The notes beneath the pieces were generated by a model. The model saw nothing but the letters and a program-made list of their open reading frames with translations. It did no database searches and had not been told where the DNA came from. A stretch of 64,000 nt of DNA from Aquimarina aquimarini (GTDB taxonomy: Bacteria; Bacteroidota; Bacteroidia; Flavobacteriales; Flavobacteriaceae): positions 1 to 64,000 of the forward strand of contig NZ_OMKE01000036.1 of the NCBI RefSeq assembly GCF_900299535.1. Direction: 5' to 3'. The first letter of the stretch is position 1. The number at the start of each line of letters is the position of its first letter. Shown here one piece after another: positions 55,280 through 63,999 of the stretch. The position numbers and the translations under genes are program-made.

Positions 55280-55922
55280 TAGAAACGTAGCTCTGTTTAA
55301 AAAAAATACACTCATATAAAACACAACCGTATTTTTATTTTATCAACGTGTTTTTATCCTTATAAAATTGCTTTTCATATTAAAGAGCTATTTGAATTAT
55401 TTTTTACTCAATAACATCAAATACTCTATATTTTATATTATACTCTGTGCATTTGTTTATTTTATAAAACCAATTTCTGAATTTGTTTTATGTATTTCAC
55501 TATAATACGGTAGGCTTTATCAGGTAATTTTAATTCATTAGAATTAACATCATACACTTAGCAGTATAATCAAGTAGATTTTTACTTCTGATTTCTTTAG
55601 CCAGTAGCCTTCTACATACAAACTATTCTACATTTATAATTGTAGACACACAAGTATCTCTATTAAAAAGCAATCCGAGAATATATTGTACGTTTTTTTC
55701 TTTTGAGAGATGGTTACCTAAAACTAACCTTGACTTAATTAAGAAATAAAAAGAAAATTTCACATGTCATTTACCAACTAACTCTTAACTAAACATTCCT
55801 ACAAATTGAAGATATATTTTAATAAGTAACCCAAATAAAAAAACCTTGACGATTTAGACTTGTATAATTAACCCTTAAGAATTACTTAATTTTTATAAAA
55901 CAAAAAATAAGCACACCAAATA

Positions 55923-55950
55923 CAAAAGGAGTGTAAAAACACTCCTTTTG
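55923..55950 (-). terminator. Terminator after hcp
   Basis: CAAAAGGAGTGT and ACACTCCTTTTG form a perfect 12-bp stem around a 4-base loop, 30 bp past the hcp stop codon. The T tract is short and interrupted, but the stem is strong. Confidence 0.8.
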
Positions 55951-55980
55951 ATAAATTATTCTATTCAGAAATAAAATGGC

Positions 55981-56367
55981 TTATACCCATTCATTTCTAT
56001 GTTCTCCATTACCTATACCAATTTCTCTAGCTGAAATAGTAAGAGTTTCTGTCATAGGATTTTTACCATCCGCATCAAAACTTTCCACATATTTTACAGC
56101 ATAACCATTCTTGAAATTTAACTCTTTAGCTTTTGCATCTGTATCTCTTTTGTAAAAAACGACAGAACCATCTTTCATCTCAAAATTATTACACATCCAC
56201 TCAGCTAAACTTGTATTAGCCGTAGACTCTACAGTTAATGTTATTTTACCTCCTCTAGTTACAGAAGATGGACGCCCAGTTGGATCAACTTCTTGCAGTA
56301 AACCATAACTACAACTTAACACATTAAACTCTTCTCCTGACACTTTAAATATCGCTTTAAAAGACAT
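55981..56367 (-). CDS. hcp: T6SS inner tube protein TssD (Hcp)
   Basis: 128 residues from the ATG at 56367; the longer frame upstream (32 more residues, tyrosine-rich) overlaps the promoter and is unlikely. SFKAIFKVSGEEFNVLSCSY at the start, DPTGRPSSVTRGGKITLTVE, and TETLTISAREIGIGNGEHRN at the end match the small TssD proteins of Bacteroidota. It stacks as hexamers into the tube expelled by the sheath. The gene is transcribed alone, between its own promoter and a strong terminator, in keeping with the high amount of tube protein needed. Confidence 0.92.
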   Translation of the reverse strand: MSFKAIFKVSGEEFNVLSCSYGLLQEVDPTGRPSSVTRGGKITLTVESTANTSLAEWMCNNFEMKDGSVVFYKRDTDAKAKELNFKNGYAVKYVESFDADGKNPMTETLTISAREIGIGNGEHRNEWV

Positions 56368-56427
56368 AATAAATTTTTTAAAAATTAATAATAAATATAA
56401 ATAATAATAAACGTGACTTGCACAGTA

Positions 56428-56458
56428 TAAATGTATATAAATTTTATAACCAACACAA
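56428..56458 (-). promoter_or_regulatory. hcp promoter
   Basis: Minus strand: TTG (56458-56456), 20 bp, TACATTTA (56435-56428), one base off TAnnTTTG and with the same final A as the vgrG promoter. The start would be about 54 bp before the hcp ATG. Confidence 0.45.
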
Positions 56459-56601
56459 TACATTTACAATCACCTAGCAAAAAATGAAAGAAAAATAGTA
56501 CAAATAAAAAACACCAACACTAGTTATTGTTAACTTTATCTAAAAAAAAAAGCTTTAACCTAAATCCAAAACTTTTTTTTAGTAAAATTTTAACATTTTA
56601 A

Positions 56602-56880
56602 TTATACTTTTTTACAAATAATTACACCATACCATTTAACATTACCTCCTTCTACCGTCATATTCATAATTAATAAACTTATATCAAATAAAAGCAATTA
56701 CTACTACAACACACACCCACATGTATTGATTAAGAAGCATGGTTTACACAAAAGACATTAACCCCATACACACTATAAACTATCGTATATAAAAATCCTG
56801 ACCAAAAAGACATCACGGAGTTTCTGGTAAATCATGAAAAACTCTCGTAATACTAAAACACAATATTTATTATTCTTATT
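56602..56880 (-). pseudogene. Decayed partial copy of tssN
   Basis: Two blocks match the intact tssN next door. The 3' block (56602-56700) ends VIICKKV-stop, like VIICKRV-stop of tssN, and even its downstream AAGCTTTAACC hairpin half is copied (about 56550-56570). The second block (about 56735-56880) matches 57408-57575 of tssN, for instance ACCCCATACA and CTGACCAAAAAGA. About 380 bp between them are lost, and frameshifts and stops interrupt the frame. It lies head-to-tail with tssN, so it arose by tandem duplication and then decayed. Confidence 0.8.
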
Positions 56881-56885
56881 TTTTA

Positions 56886-56919
56886 AAATAAAAAAAGCTT
56901 TAACCTTAGGCTAAAGCTT
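56886..56919 (-). terminator. Terminator after tssN
   Basis: Minus strand AAGCTTTAGCCT and AGGTTAAAGCTT form a stem with one mismatch, followed by TTTTTTTATTTT. It lies 28 bp past the tssN stop codon. Confidence 0.75.
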
Positions 56920-56946
56920 GTTTATACTAAAATTTTAATATTTACA

Positions 56947-57816
56947 TTATACTCTCTTGCAAATGATCACATCGTTTTCTTTGATATTATTTCCTTCTAC
57001 CGTCTTATTGTAATTAATAAATTTCTGAAAACCTAACCAGTTAGGTCTGGTATAAAAAATCCATCCAGATGGGCTATTCCCATTATCTATATAACTTATC
57101 TCTCCCCCAGGATGTCTTTCATTATAATCATTTATAAAGAAATAAAATAGTTTACCAAACTCCATTCGTTCTGGAGCTTTTAATCTAAAATTACTAATCT
57201 CTTCAATATTTCTTCCTTTATTAAATTCAAATGAAATAACCAATGGATTTACCAATTCATCATCTTTTGGGTCTTTTACTTTTTTATCTAGAGGATAAAA
57301 CCACTTTTTATATATCGGCACTGGTATGGATAATGAGAACTCATACAACTTTACTACAGTAAAAGGAATCACAAAAGCAATTACTGCTGCAATAAAAATA
57401 TAGGTATACTCAGCTTTATACAACCCTATTACGTATACAAAAGATATCAACCCCATACATACTGTAACTATTGTATATAGAAATTCTGACCAAAAAGATG
57501 TTGGTGTCTCTGATAAATCAGGAAAAAACTTACGCAATGCTAAAACATGTAAAACTCCTAATATCAAAAATACCACCTGAAAACTTATAAAGTTATTAAG
57601 CGGGATATTACTCAAGACCCTCTCGTTACTTAATAAGGCTGTAGCAGCAAATAACAGTAATACCACCAGTATATACAGAAAAAACTTCTTCTTGTTCTTA
57701 GCGAATAGTTTTTTCAAACCTGTTACAAACCCCATAAGAATTACAGTAATAACAAGCAAAACTATACCTATCTTAAACATATCTGTATTAATAACTGTAA
57801 GTAAAAATATTTTCAT
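56947..57816 (-). CDS. tssN: T6SS-iii membrane protein TssN
   Basis: 289 residues. Five hydrophobic helices in the first about 165 residues, then a soluble cytoplasmic domain: WFYPLDKKVKDPKDDELVNP, RMEFGKLFYFFINDYNERHP and the end NDVIICKRV are the hallmarks of the TssN family, found only in T6SS-iii. In these systems TssN and other subunits replace the TssJLM membrane complex of subtype i. It starts 1 bp after the tssG stop codon. A decayed partial copy lies just downstream. Confidence 0.88.
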   Translation of the reverse strand: MKIFLLTVINTDMFKIGIVLLVITVILMGFVTGLKKLFAKNKKKFFLYILVVLLLFAATALLSNERVLSNIPLNNFISFQVVFLILGVLHVLALRKFFPDLSETPTSFWSEFLYTIVTVCMGLISFVYVIGLYKAEYTYIFIAAVIAFVIPFTVVKLYEFSLSIPVPIYKKWFYPLDKKVKDPKDDELVNPLVISFEFNKGRNIEEISNFRLKAPERMEFGKLFYFFINDYNERHPGGEISYIDNGNSPSGWIFYTRPNWLGFQKFINYNKTVEGNNIKENDVIICKRV

Positions 57817-57817
57817 T

Positions 57818-58735
57818 TTATATCATTGTTGTTAAGCCCAATCTTGGGTTGTTAGATTCATCCAACACAAATACACTTTCTTGTTTTGAATACGTAATGT
57901 TTAGTTTGATTTCTATTTCTAGTGGGATAAAATAGTCACAAAAGGTACTAATAATTTTTTTAGCTACACCATTTTGTAGGAATTTACGCATATTTTTTCT
58001 TCCAACAGGACCAATTTCTATTTCAAAATATGGATACAATACCCTAGAATCATTTAATTCTAAAACAAAATCAACTCCCAAAGTATTCGTACTTTCTGTA
58101 GCATCTTTATGAGTATATGATTCATGCTTTTTGACAATCTTTACTTTCTCCCCAATTATTTTTTCTAAACTCAGCGCTGTAAGTTCAGGATTTCCTGATA
58201 TTTTATGAGCAAAAGGCAGTAGTTTTAACAATTTCAAACTATAATTAATTGGCATCTCTTTATCTAATCCCCAAAAATCAAGTAAAAAATCATTTTTTAA
58301 GTTTATAAACTCATCTATTAACTCTCTTTCATTCTCTTCTACACGAACTTTCTGAACAAAAAATTCATTCTCAATAGGGGCAAAAAAGGCTCTTGCATCT
58401 TTTTCTTCTTCCTTATGTTTTTTTCGTAACCCTTTATAGGAGTACTTACCTTTTTTTACTTGCTCATGAAAAAAGGCTTCAGGAAGCATATCGTATATTC
58501 CATTACGAGCTAAATCAAATCGTAGTTTATCTTTTACCGTTGAATACGTATCTAATTTAAAATTGACAACATCTCTACGGTACGACCTAGAAAATGTACT
58601 CTTATTAAAAATATCGATATCACTAAAATCCAAATTAGAGTTCTCAAAAATCTCTGCTACAAAAACCTCCGCTTTTAGGCTTCTATAAGCCGTTATCAGC
58701 TCGTCGTATATTTCTTGTGTGTGTTTTTCTTGCAT
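57818..58735 (-). CDS. tssG: T6SS baseplate subunit TssG (Bacteroidota type)
   Basis: 305 residues. GIYDMLPEAFFHEQVKKGKY and ARAFFAPIENEFFVQKVRVE in the first half, and INYSLKLLKLLPFAHKISGN followed by a second beta-rich half, match the TssG-like baseplate protein of T6SS-iii. TssG joins TssF, TssE and TssK into the baseplate wedge. It lies directly upstream of tssN. Sequence similarity to proteobacterial TssG is low, so the name rests on the lineage-specific pattern and the locus. Confidence 0.75.
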   Translation of the reverse strand: MQEKHTQEIYDELITAYRSLKAEVFVAEIFENSNLDFSDIDIFNKSTFSRSYRRDVVNFKLDTYSTVKDKLRFDLARNGIYDMLPEAFFHEQVKKGKYSYKGLRKKHKEEEKDARAFFAPIENEFFVQKVRVEENERELIDEFINLKNDFLLDFWGLDKEMPINYSLKLLKLLPFAHKISGNPELTALSLEKIIGEKVKIVKKHESYTHKDATESTNTLGVDFVLELNDSRVLYPYFEIEIGPVGRKNMRKFLQNGVAKKIISTFCDYFIPLEIEIKLNITYSKQESVFVLDESNNPRLGLTTMI

Positions 58736-58769
58736 GTACTCTAATAAACTCCTTTGAAACTGGGACTAT

Positions 58770-59363
58770 TTAGTTTAATTTATGATTGGTATTTTTTGGT
58801 TTTCTTCCTGCTGCTACAAACATTCTTTGCCAGCGCTTATCTGTAAAATTACTAATCTGAACCCCATTATCTCCAGATGCACTCAAATTTGATGTAGAAT
58901 GCACAAAATAATCATTTCCTAAATAAACACCTACATGAGTTATAGGGTGATACTCAGACCCTTTATGATTAAAAAACAATAGATCACCTTGTCTTAAAAA
59001 TTCCTGACCAATAAACTTATCAGTACTAGGTGCCATGTATTGCTTTTCTGCGGTTCTTTCTATAAGATTACCATATACATCATGATATAAAAACTGTGTA
59101 AAAAAAGAACAATCTATTCCCCTTTTATTTTCTCCTCCCATTTTATAAGGAGTCCCCATCCAACTATCAATAAATTTATACAATGGTATATTTTTGATTT
59201 TCTCTGGTTCGACATCAATAATTCTACCATATTTTTTCTGAATAGGTAATACCTCCTGCTCTTGCTGATCCTTACTTTTTAAATAAGCAATAGCGTCTTT
59301 TCCTTTACAACTAACCAACATAGAAACTATCAAAATCACTGACAACCTAAAAAACACTCTCAT
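58770..59363 (-). CDS. NlpC/P60 (C40) peptidase lipoprotein in the T6SS locus
   Basis: 197 residues. Lipobox MLVSC (Cys19). Residues about 60-190 form an NlpC/P60 domain with Cys85 in RGIDCSFF, His143 in ITHVGVYLGN and His155 in YFVHST. Cuts stem peptides of peptidoglycan in the periplasm. It is the first gene of the minus-strand unit with tssG and tssN, divergent from tssE. The setting suggests it opens the wall for assembly of the T6SS membrane complex, but a general wall-remodelling role cannot be excluded. Confidence 0.87.
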   Translation of the reverse strand: MRVFFRLSVILIVSMLVSCKGKDAIAYLKSKDQQEQEVLPIQKKYGRIIDVEPEKIKNIPLYKFIDSWMGTPYKMGGENKRGIDCSFFTQFLYHDVYGNLIERTAEKQYMAPSTDKFIGQEFLRQGDLLFFNHKGSEYHPITHVGVYLGNDYFVHSTSNLSASGDNGVQISNFTDKRWQRMFVAAGRKPKNTNHKLN

Positions 59364-59552
59364 ATCTATATAATCATTTCTACAAATATAAAAACTTCTT
59401 TCCTTTCTTTATATATATTTTACCTATCTCATAAAAATAACATATCTATTTAAAAAATCATTGGGGTTTCTCTTATAATTCGTTTGTAGTAAACAAAACT
59501 TTATTAAATTGCATTATATTTCATTCAAATCTCTTAGCCATATTTATTTTAT

Positions 59553-59984
59553 ATGATAAAATCATATTACAGCTTACCTTTACAAGCCAAAAAAATCATT
59601 GCCAATGAAGAGGCAGATCAATGTGATATAGGAAAATCAATTGCCAACTTCATTCATCTTATCACTACTACTCATTTTGGAGAATGTGCTTTTGATGAAA
59701 CTTTTGGGTGCTCTATTTGGAATGTTGATTTTGATAATCTTACAACCACCAATAGGCTTAGAGATATTATCTCAGACTCTCTTCTTGAAAGTATTACAAC
59801 CAAAGAAAAAAGATTAAAAAACGCTACTTTGAAAGTAGTAATAAAACAGGATGAATTCATAAGTAATGCTAACTTAAACAGAGTAAAAAAACGTGTAGAT
59901 ATCAAAATAAATGCTACCATACGCCTAACCAACGAACCTTTTTATTGTATAGAAAGGTTTTATATTGCACCGCTTTCATTTTAA
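59553..59984 (+). CDS. tssE: T6SS baseplate subunit TssE (gp25-like)
   Basis: 143 residues. GPW/gp25 pattern: FGECAFDETFGCSIWNVDF in the first half and the EKRL motif (EPRL type) near residue 85, with the C-terminal strands VDIKINATIRLTNEPFYCIE. It starts sheath polymerisation at the baseplate. It is the first gene of the plus-strand tssE-tssF-PKD-tssK unit; a TTTG at 59483-59486 with TAAATTGC 18 bp further on may be its promoter, a weak match. Confidence 0.88.
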   Translation: MIKSYYSLPLQAKKIIANEEADQCDIGKSIANFIHLITTTHFGECAFDETFGCSIWNVDFDNLTTTNRLRDIISDSLLESITTKEKRLKNATLKVVIKQDEFISNANLNRVKKRVDIKINATIRLTNEPFYCIERFYIAPLSF

Positions 59985-59990
59985 ATATTT

Positions 59991-61826
59991 ATGAGTCAAG
60001 AAAACAAAACTCAAATAAAAAACAGAATGATCAAAAAGGCTGCTTCTCTTTGGGGGGTACAGCCCAATGAGATAGAAACCTCTTTTGATCCCGTAATTAC
60101 CCTTCTTATTAGTGCATGCGCTTCTGAAATTGCAAAAATCTCTGGAGAGATCAATAATTCTCAATCAAGAGTGACAGAGCAACTCATACAGCTTATGACA
60201 CCAGAAACATTATATGGTGCCCGACCCGCTCATGCAATTGCTTATGTAGAACCTATTTCTCCAGAAAGTACAATTTCTCCTGAAAACTTATTTTACTTCA
60301 ACAAAAAAATAAAAAGCTCAAAGGCAGAACAAAAAACAAAAAATATATTTTTCTCTCCAGCTCAAGAAAGCAAACTAATAGATGCCCAAATTACTCATAT
60401 GCTATGTGGTGATGAAGGGTATGAAGTTGAAGGAAAACTACGAACCAACATAACGCTTTCTAAAAAAGACAAAGGAGCTCTGCCGTCTTCTACCGTATAT
60501 TTAGGTATCAAATCCGAAAATGATACCATCAACCTAAAAGATGTTTCTTTATTTTTTGAAATATTAGATATTCAGGATAGAGAATTATTTTACCATCATT
60601 TACGACAAGCAAAATTTTACTATAACGATTCCCCTATCAATGTTTCTACAGGGTATATGAATAGTGATAACTCTAAGCGTTTAGATTTAGAATCTATATT
60701 TGCACACACCCCAAATAAGACTAGAAACATTGAAAATGATGTAAAAAAAATATACGAAAAGCATTATATAACTTTAAAATCGAACATTTCATTACAAAGA
60801 GATGGTAAAATTCCTAAGGAAATTATTAAATTTATAGATTATGAAGATACCGAGGATTTTCAGGATATAAATTGGATTAAAATAGTTTTTCCTAAAGTTA
60901 TCAGTAATACTATTTTACAAAGCTTATTTTGTTCTTTTAATGCCTTTCCTGTATTAAACAGAAAGTTAGAAAGTGTTTCTTTCCAATTAAAAGATTATAT
61001 CAACATAGCACCTTTAAGTACTATGGATTTATTTCTGGATATCAAATCAGTAAGCAACACCTCTGGAGAAACGTATAGCCTTAGAGCTGATGATGCAGAA
61101 AAAGATCAAAAAGGAACCTTTGTAATACGAAGAGACAATGTAGGCAAACTAGATTCTAGAAAAGCTAAAGAGTATTTATTACATCTTATAGAGTTATTAA
61201 AAGACGAGAGTGCTGCTTTTTCTGTTTATGGAAACGATTTTTTACAATCCAATGTCAATAAATTAAATCAAAATATTGCTACCTTAGAAAAAAAGGTATT
61301 GGATATGACCAAAACAATTGCAGAAACAAATTATGTTTCTGTAAAACCATATAGAAAGAAAGATACTCTTCTTATAGAATATTGGACAACAAATGGACAA
61401 GAAGCCAATCAAATAAAATCAGGAAAAACACTGAACATATATAAAGGAAGTGAACTAAAACAAAAAAGTGGAGTGTTTCTAACGCCTACTTTTCAAGGAA
61501 AAGATAATCTAACGATGGAGGAGCGTCTATTCGCATACCGTAGAGCCCTACTTTCAAGAAATAGAATTATCACTAAAGAAGATGTAAAAGCACTATGCTA
61601 TGAGATATGTAGTAACAAGATTAAAGAAGTAACTATAAAAAAAGGATTCAAAACAAATACAGGGTTAAACAAAGGGTTGGTTCCATCAATAGAGATAACA
61701 TTACATCCCAATTCTTCTGTAAAAACATCTGATTTAGAATGGGATTCTATAAAAATTAATATTTTGTCTATATTAGAGAAACAATCATTAAATCTTTTTC
61801 CTTACTATATCACTGTATTGAATTAA
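59991..61826 (+). CDS. tssF: T6SS baseplate subunit TssF
   Basis: 611 residues. The N-terminus AASLWGVQPNEIETSFDPVI and SRVTEQLIQLMTPETLYGAR match the start of bacteroidal TssF, and the C-terminal region RLFAYRRALLSRNRIITKED followed by KEVTIKKGF is the conserved baseplate J-like end. It is longer than many TssF (about 550-620 in this lineage). It forms the wedge of the baseplate with TssG and TssE; it starts 6 bp after tssE. Confidence 0.88.
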   Translation: MSQENKTQIKNRMIKKAASLWGVQPNEIETSFDPVITLLISACASEIAKISGEINNSQSRVTEQLIQLMTPETLYGARPAHAIAYVEPISPESTISPENLFYFNKKIKSSKAEQKTKNIFFSPAQESKLIDAQITHMLCGDEGYEVEGKLRTNITLSKKDKGALPSSTVYLGIKSENDTINLKDVSLFFEILDIQDRELFYHHLRQAKFYYNDSPINVSTGYMNSDNSKRLDLESIFAHTPNKTRNIENDVKKIYEKHYITLKSNISLQRDGKIPKEIIKFIDYEDTEDFQDINWIKIVFPKVISNTILQSLFCSFNAFPVLNRKLESVSFQLKDYINIAPLSTMDLFLDIKSVSNTSGETYSLRADDAEKDQKGTFVIRRDNVGKLDSRKAKEYLLHLIELLKDESAAFSVYGNDFLQSNVNKLNQNIATLEKKVLDMTKTIAETNYVSVKPYRKKDTLLIEYWTTNGQEANQIKSGKTLNIYKGSELKQKSGVFLTPTFQGKDNLTMEERLFAYRRALLSRNRIITKEDVKALCYEICSNKIKEVTIKKGFKTNTGLNKGLVPSIEITLHPNSSVKTSDLEWDSIKINILSILEKQSLNLFPYYITVLN

Positions 61827-61842
61827 TTAAAATTTCACACTA

Positions 61843-62832
61843 ATGAAAACATCAGATACATCACAAAATACTTTTATAGATAAAAGTATCATTATGTTTT
61901 TTATCGTAACAATTTTTATTACTGCTACCGTTTTTGCTTTTAAGTACGCAAACTATACTCCTTGTGAGATCATAGATTTTGATATAAATGCAAAAAACTA
62001 TAGGGTTGGAGAAATTATACGATTCAAAGATAATACTGACGGAGCTTTTAAACGTGAATGGAATTTTGGAGACAGCTCCAAAGTACGTTCTGGGTTGTCC
62101 CCATTTCATACTTATGAAAAAGCAGGGAAATATGATATTGCTTTAAAAGTAAATGGTAATTGCGAAAGAATAAAGACTATTGTCATCAAAGAAAAGGTTT
62201 TTATTCTGGACTCCACCAAACTAGCAAAATTCAAAATCCCTTCTTCTATAAAAGTAGGTGAACCTTTAAGAATTAAAGATCAAACCAAAGATGCGTACAG
62301 ATGGGAATGGAGGTTTGGAGAAACTGCTGAAGTAAACTCTACCAAGAAAAATCCTAGATACACCTATGAATCACCAGGATTGAAGACTATTACTTTGGTA
62401 GTAAATGATGACACTAGGTATGCAACTAGAAAAAAAATTAATGTACTGCCCAATAAGAAAAAGACTACTAGTCCTATAAGAAGAAGGCGTATACCAAGAC
62501 CAACAATAACAACTCGCCCTACAATTAAGGTTGCTCCAGATGAAGAAGATCCAAAAGAATTTAGAGCACCAAATATCAAAGACAGTGATTTTGCTATAAA
62601 AATAATGGCTGTAGCAGATAAAAAAGCAAGTGCTAAGGATTTTGGCCCTTACTTATGTAATAATCTGCAATTACCCATAAATGCTAGAGGGAAACGAACT
62701 ACGTTTATAGATTTTTGCAACAAAATAAAAGGTAAAAGCATAAAAATCAAAGAACTGGAAATATTTAGAAATAAAAACAATAATTGTATTGAATATATTA
62801 CAATACAATATTCTAGAACTGGTTTATTTTAA
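61843..62832 (+). CDS. PKD-domain membrane protein of the T6SS-iii locus (TssP candidate)
   Basis: 329 residues. One membrane helix near residues 15-36 (IIMFFIVTIFITATVFAFKY), then two PKD-like domains in the periplasm: the first with KREWNFGDSSKVRSG and HTYEKAGKYDI, the second with WEWRFGETAEVNSTKKNP and YTYESPGLKT. A basic/proline linker with RRRRIP-like residues (about 205-235) leads to a C-terminal domain of about 90 residues. Position between tssF and tssK fits the accessory subunit called TssP in Bacteroidota T6SS; the name is inferred from gene order and topology. It probably belongs to the periplasm-spanning part of the membrane complex. Confidence 0.7.
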   Translation: MKTSDTSQNTFIDKSIIMFFIVTIFITATVFAFKYANYTPCEIIDFDINAKNYRVGEIIRFKDNTDGAFKREWNFGDSSKVRSGLSPFHTYEKAGKYDIALKVNGNCERIKTIVIKEKVFILDSTKLAKFKIPSSIKVGEPLRIKDQTKDAYRWEWRFGETAEVNSTKKNPRYTYESPGLKTITLVVNDDTRYATRKKINVLPNKKKTTSPIRRRRIPRPTITTRPTIKVAPDEEDPKEFRAPNIKDSDFAIKIMAVADKKASAKDFGPYLCNNLQLPINARGKRTTFIDFCNKIKGKSIKIKELEIFRNKNNNCIEYITIQYSRTGLF

Positions 62833-62838
62833 GAAAAA

Positions 62839-63999
62839 ATGAAATTAGAAGATAAAAAATATTATCACGTTAACTGGATTGACGGAATGAAAATCAATAA
62901 AAATCGCTTTATTGATATGGAGAATGCATTGGCTCAATTCTCTCAACTCGTTAGCTCTAGAGGATTAAACAGTAATAACTATGGCTTATTACCTGGTTTT
63001 GGATCTGATGAGGCCGTAAAAATGACTTTCTCAGTAGATGGTCAAGAAACGATCAAAGTACAACTAAACAGATGTCGAGCAATTACAGCTGGAGGGCATT
63101 TGATACATATTACCTCAGAAATAACCTCTTTTCTTGAAAGCGAAGGTAATCTTATCACTACCAACTACGCAATCAATGGTACTGAAGAAGAATGTTATAT
63201 CGTTTTAAGTATCAATCCTTATGTAAGGATTCCTATAGGAGATGCTGACCCTGAAGAAGAACCACCTCGCCATCCTTTTGTGCTACCAGAATACAAACTT
63301 AATATCGTTGGTAAAAATGAGGTCAATGCAGAAGAATTTGGAAAGTATCATATTACCATAGGAAAAATTATTTTTGAGGAAGGTTCTGCACCATATCTCG
63401 CAGAAGATTTCATACCTCCTTGTACATCTATCCTAAGCCATCAAGATCTTTTATACACATATTCTGAAATTGGTACTTTTTTTAATGCACTAGAAAAGTA
63501 TTCTATGAATATCGTGCAAAAGATATATCAGAAAAAACAATCCAATGATCTTGCAAAAATGGTATTGACAATATGTCAAAACACCTTGCAGTACCTAGGA
63601 GGAATGGTACCCGAATATCGTATGAATGATAAGCAGGCCCCTCCTATTTTTATGATCTGCAAATTAATGTCTCTTGCCAGAGTTATAAAAACTAATATGG
63701 ATATCTATGCTGGTACTGGTAAAGAAGAATTACTAAACTATCTTTCTGATTGGTGTGATTTGAATCAAGGTGCTTTTGAAAACACATTGGTAGAAATGAT
63801 AGAATTACAATATATTCACACAGATATTAATTCTGCTTTGAATTATGTTTCTAACTTTACCAAACTTATGTTATCCTTATTCAAAAAATTAAACGAATTA
63901 GATTATATAGGTAAGAAAACAGATTCTAATATCTTTGTTAAAGAAGAAGTGATCGCTAAACAAGATGTTAAAAACAGAAGAAGCTTTCTCCTAGATTAA
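62839..63999 (+). CDS. tssK: T6SS baseplate-membrane connector TssK
   Basis: 386 residues, complete; the stop codon is at 63997-63999, the last bases of the window. The N-terminus YHVNWIDGMKINKNRFIDME, LNSNNYGLLPGF and RCRAITAGGHLIHIT are typical of TssK, whose shoulder domain resembles phage receptor-binding proteins. A helical middle and C-terminal head follow. It links the baseplate to the membrane complex. It begins 6 bp after the PKD gene, and the operon probably continues beyond the window with the remaining T6SS-iii genes. Confidence 0.88.
   Translation: MKLEDKKYYHVNWIDGMKINKNRFIDMENALAQFSQLVSSRGLNSNNYGLLPGFGSDEAVKMTFSVDGQETIKVQLNRCRAITAGGHLIHITSEITSFLESEGNLITTNYAINGTEEECYIVLSINPYVRIPIGDADPEEEPPRHPFVLPEYKLNIVGKNEVNAEEFGKYHITIGKIIFEEGSAPYLAEDFIPPCTSILSHQDLLYTYSEIGTFFNALEKYSMNIVQKIYQKKQSNDLAKMVLTICQNTLQYLGGMVPEYRMNDKQAPPIFMICKLMSLARVIKTNMDIYAGTGKEELLNYLSDWCDLNQGAFENTLVEMIELQYIHTDINSALNYVSNFTKLMLSLFKKLNELDYIGKKTDSNIFVKEEVIAKQDVKNRRSFLLD

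Larger units (their letters stand above)
55199..55980. other. Intergenic region between vgrG and hcp
   Basis: About 780 bp, AT-rich. It holds the vgrG promoter at 55248-55279 and the hcp terminator at 55923-55950. A short minus-strand stretch from about 55620 to the stop at 55462 reads NELKLPDKAYRIIVKYIKQI with a frameshift before it, and could be the remains of a lost gene. Nothing else was recognised. Confidence 0.45.

Noticed and set aside
56368-56463. N-terminal extension of Hcp (32 extra residues)
   Set aside because: It covers the promoter, is tyrosine-rich unlike TssD, and the inner ATG gives the normal 128-residue protein.
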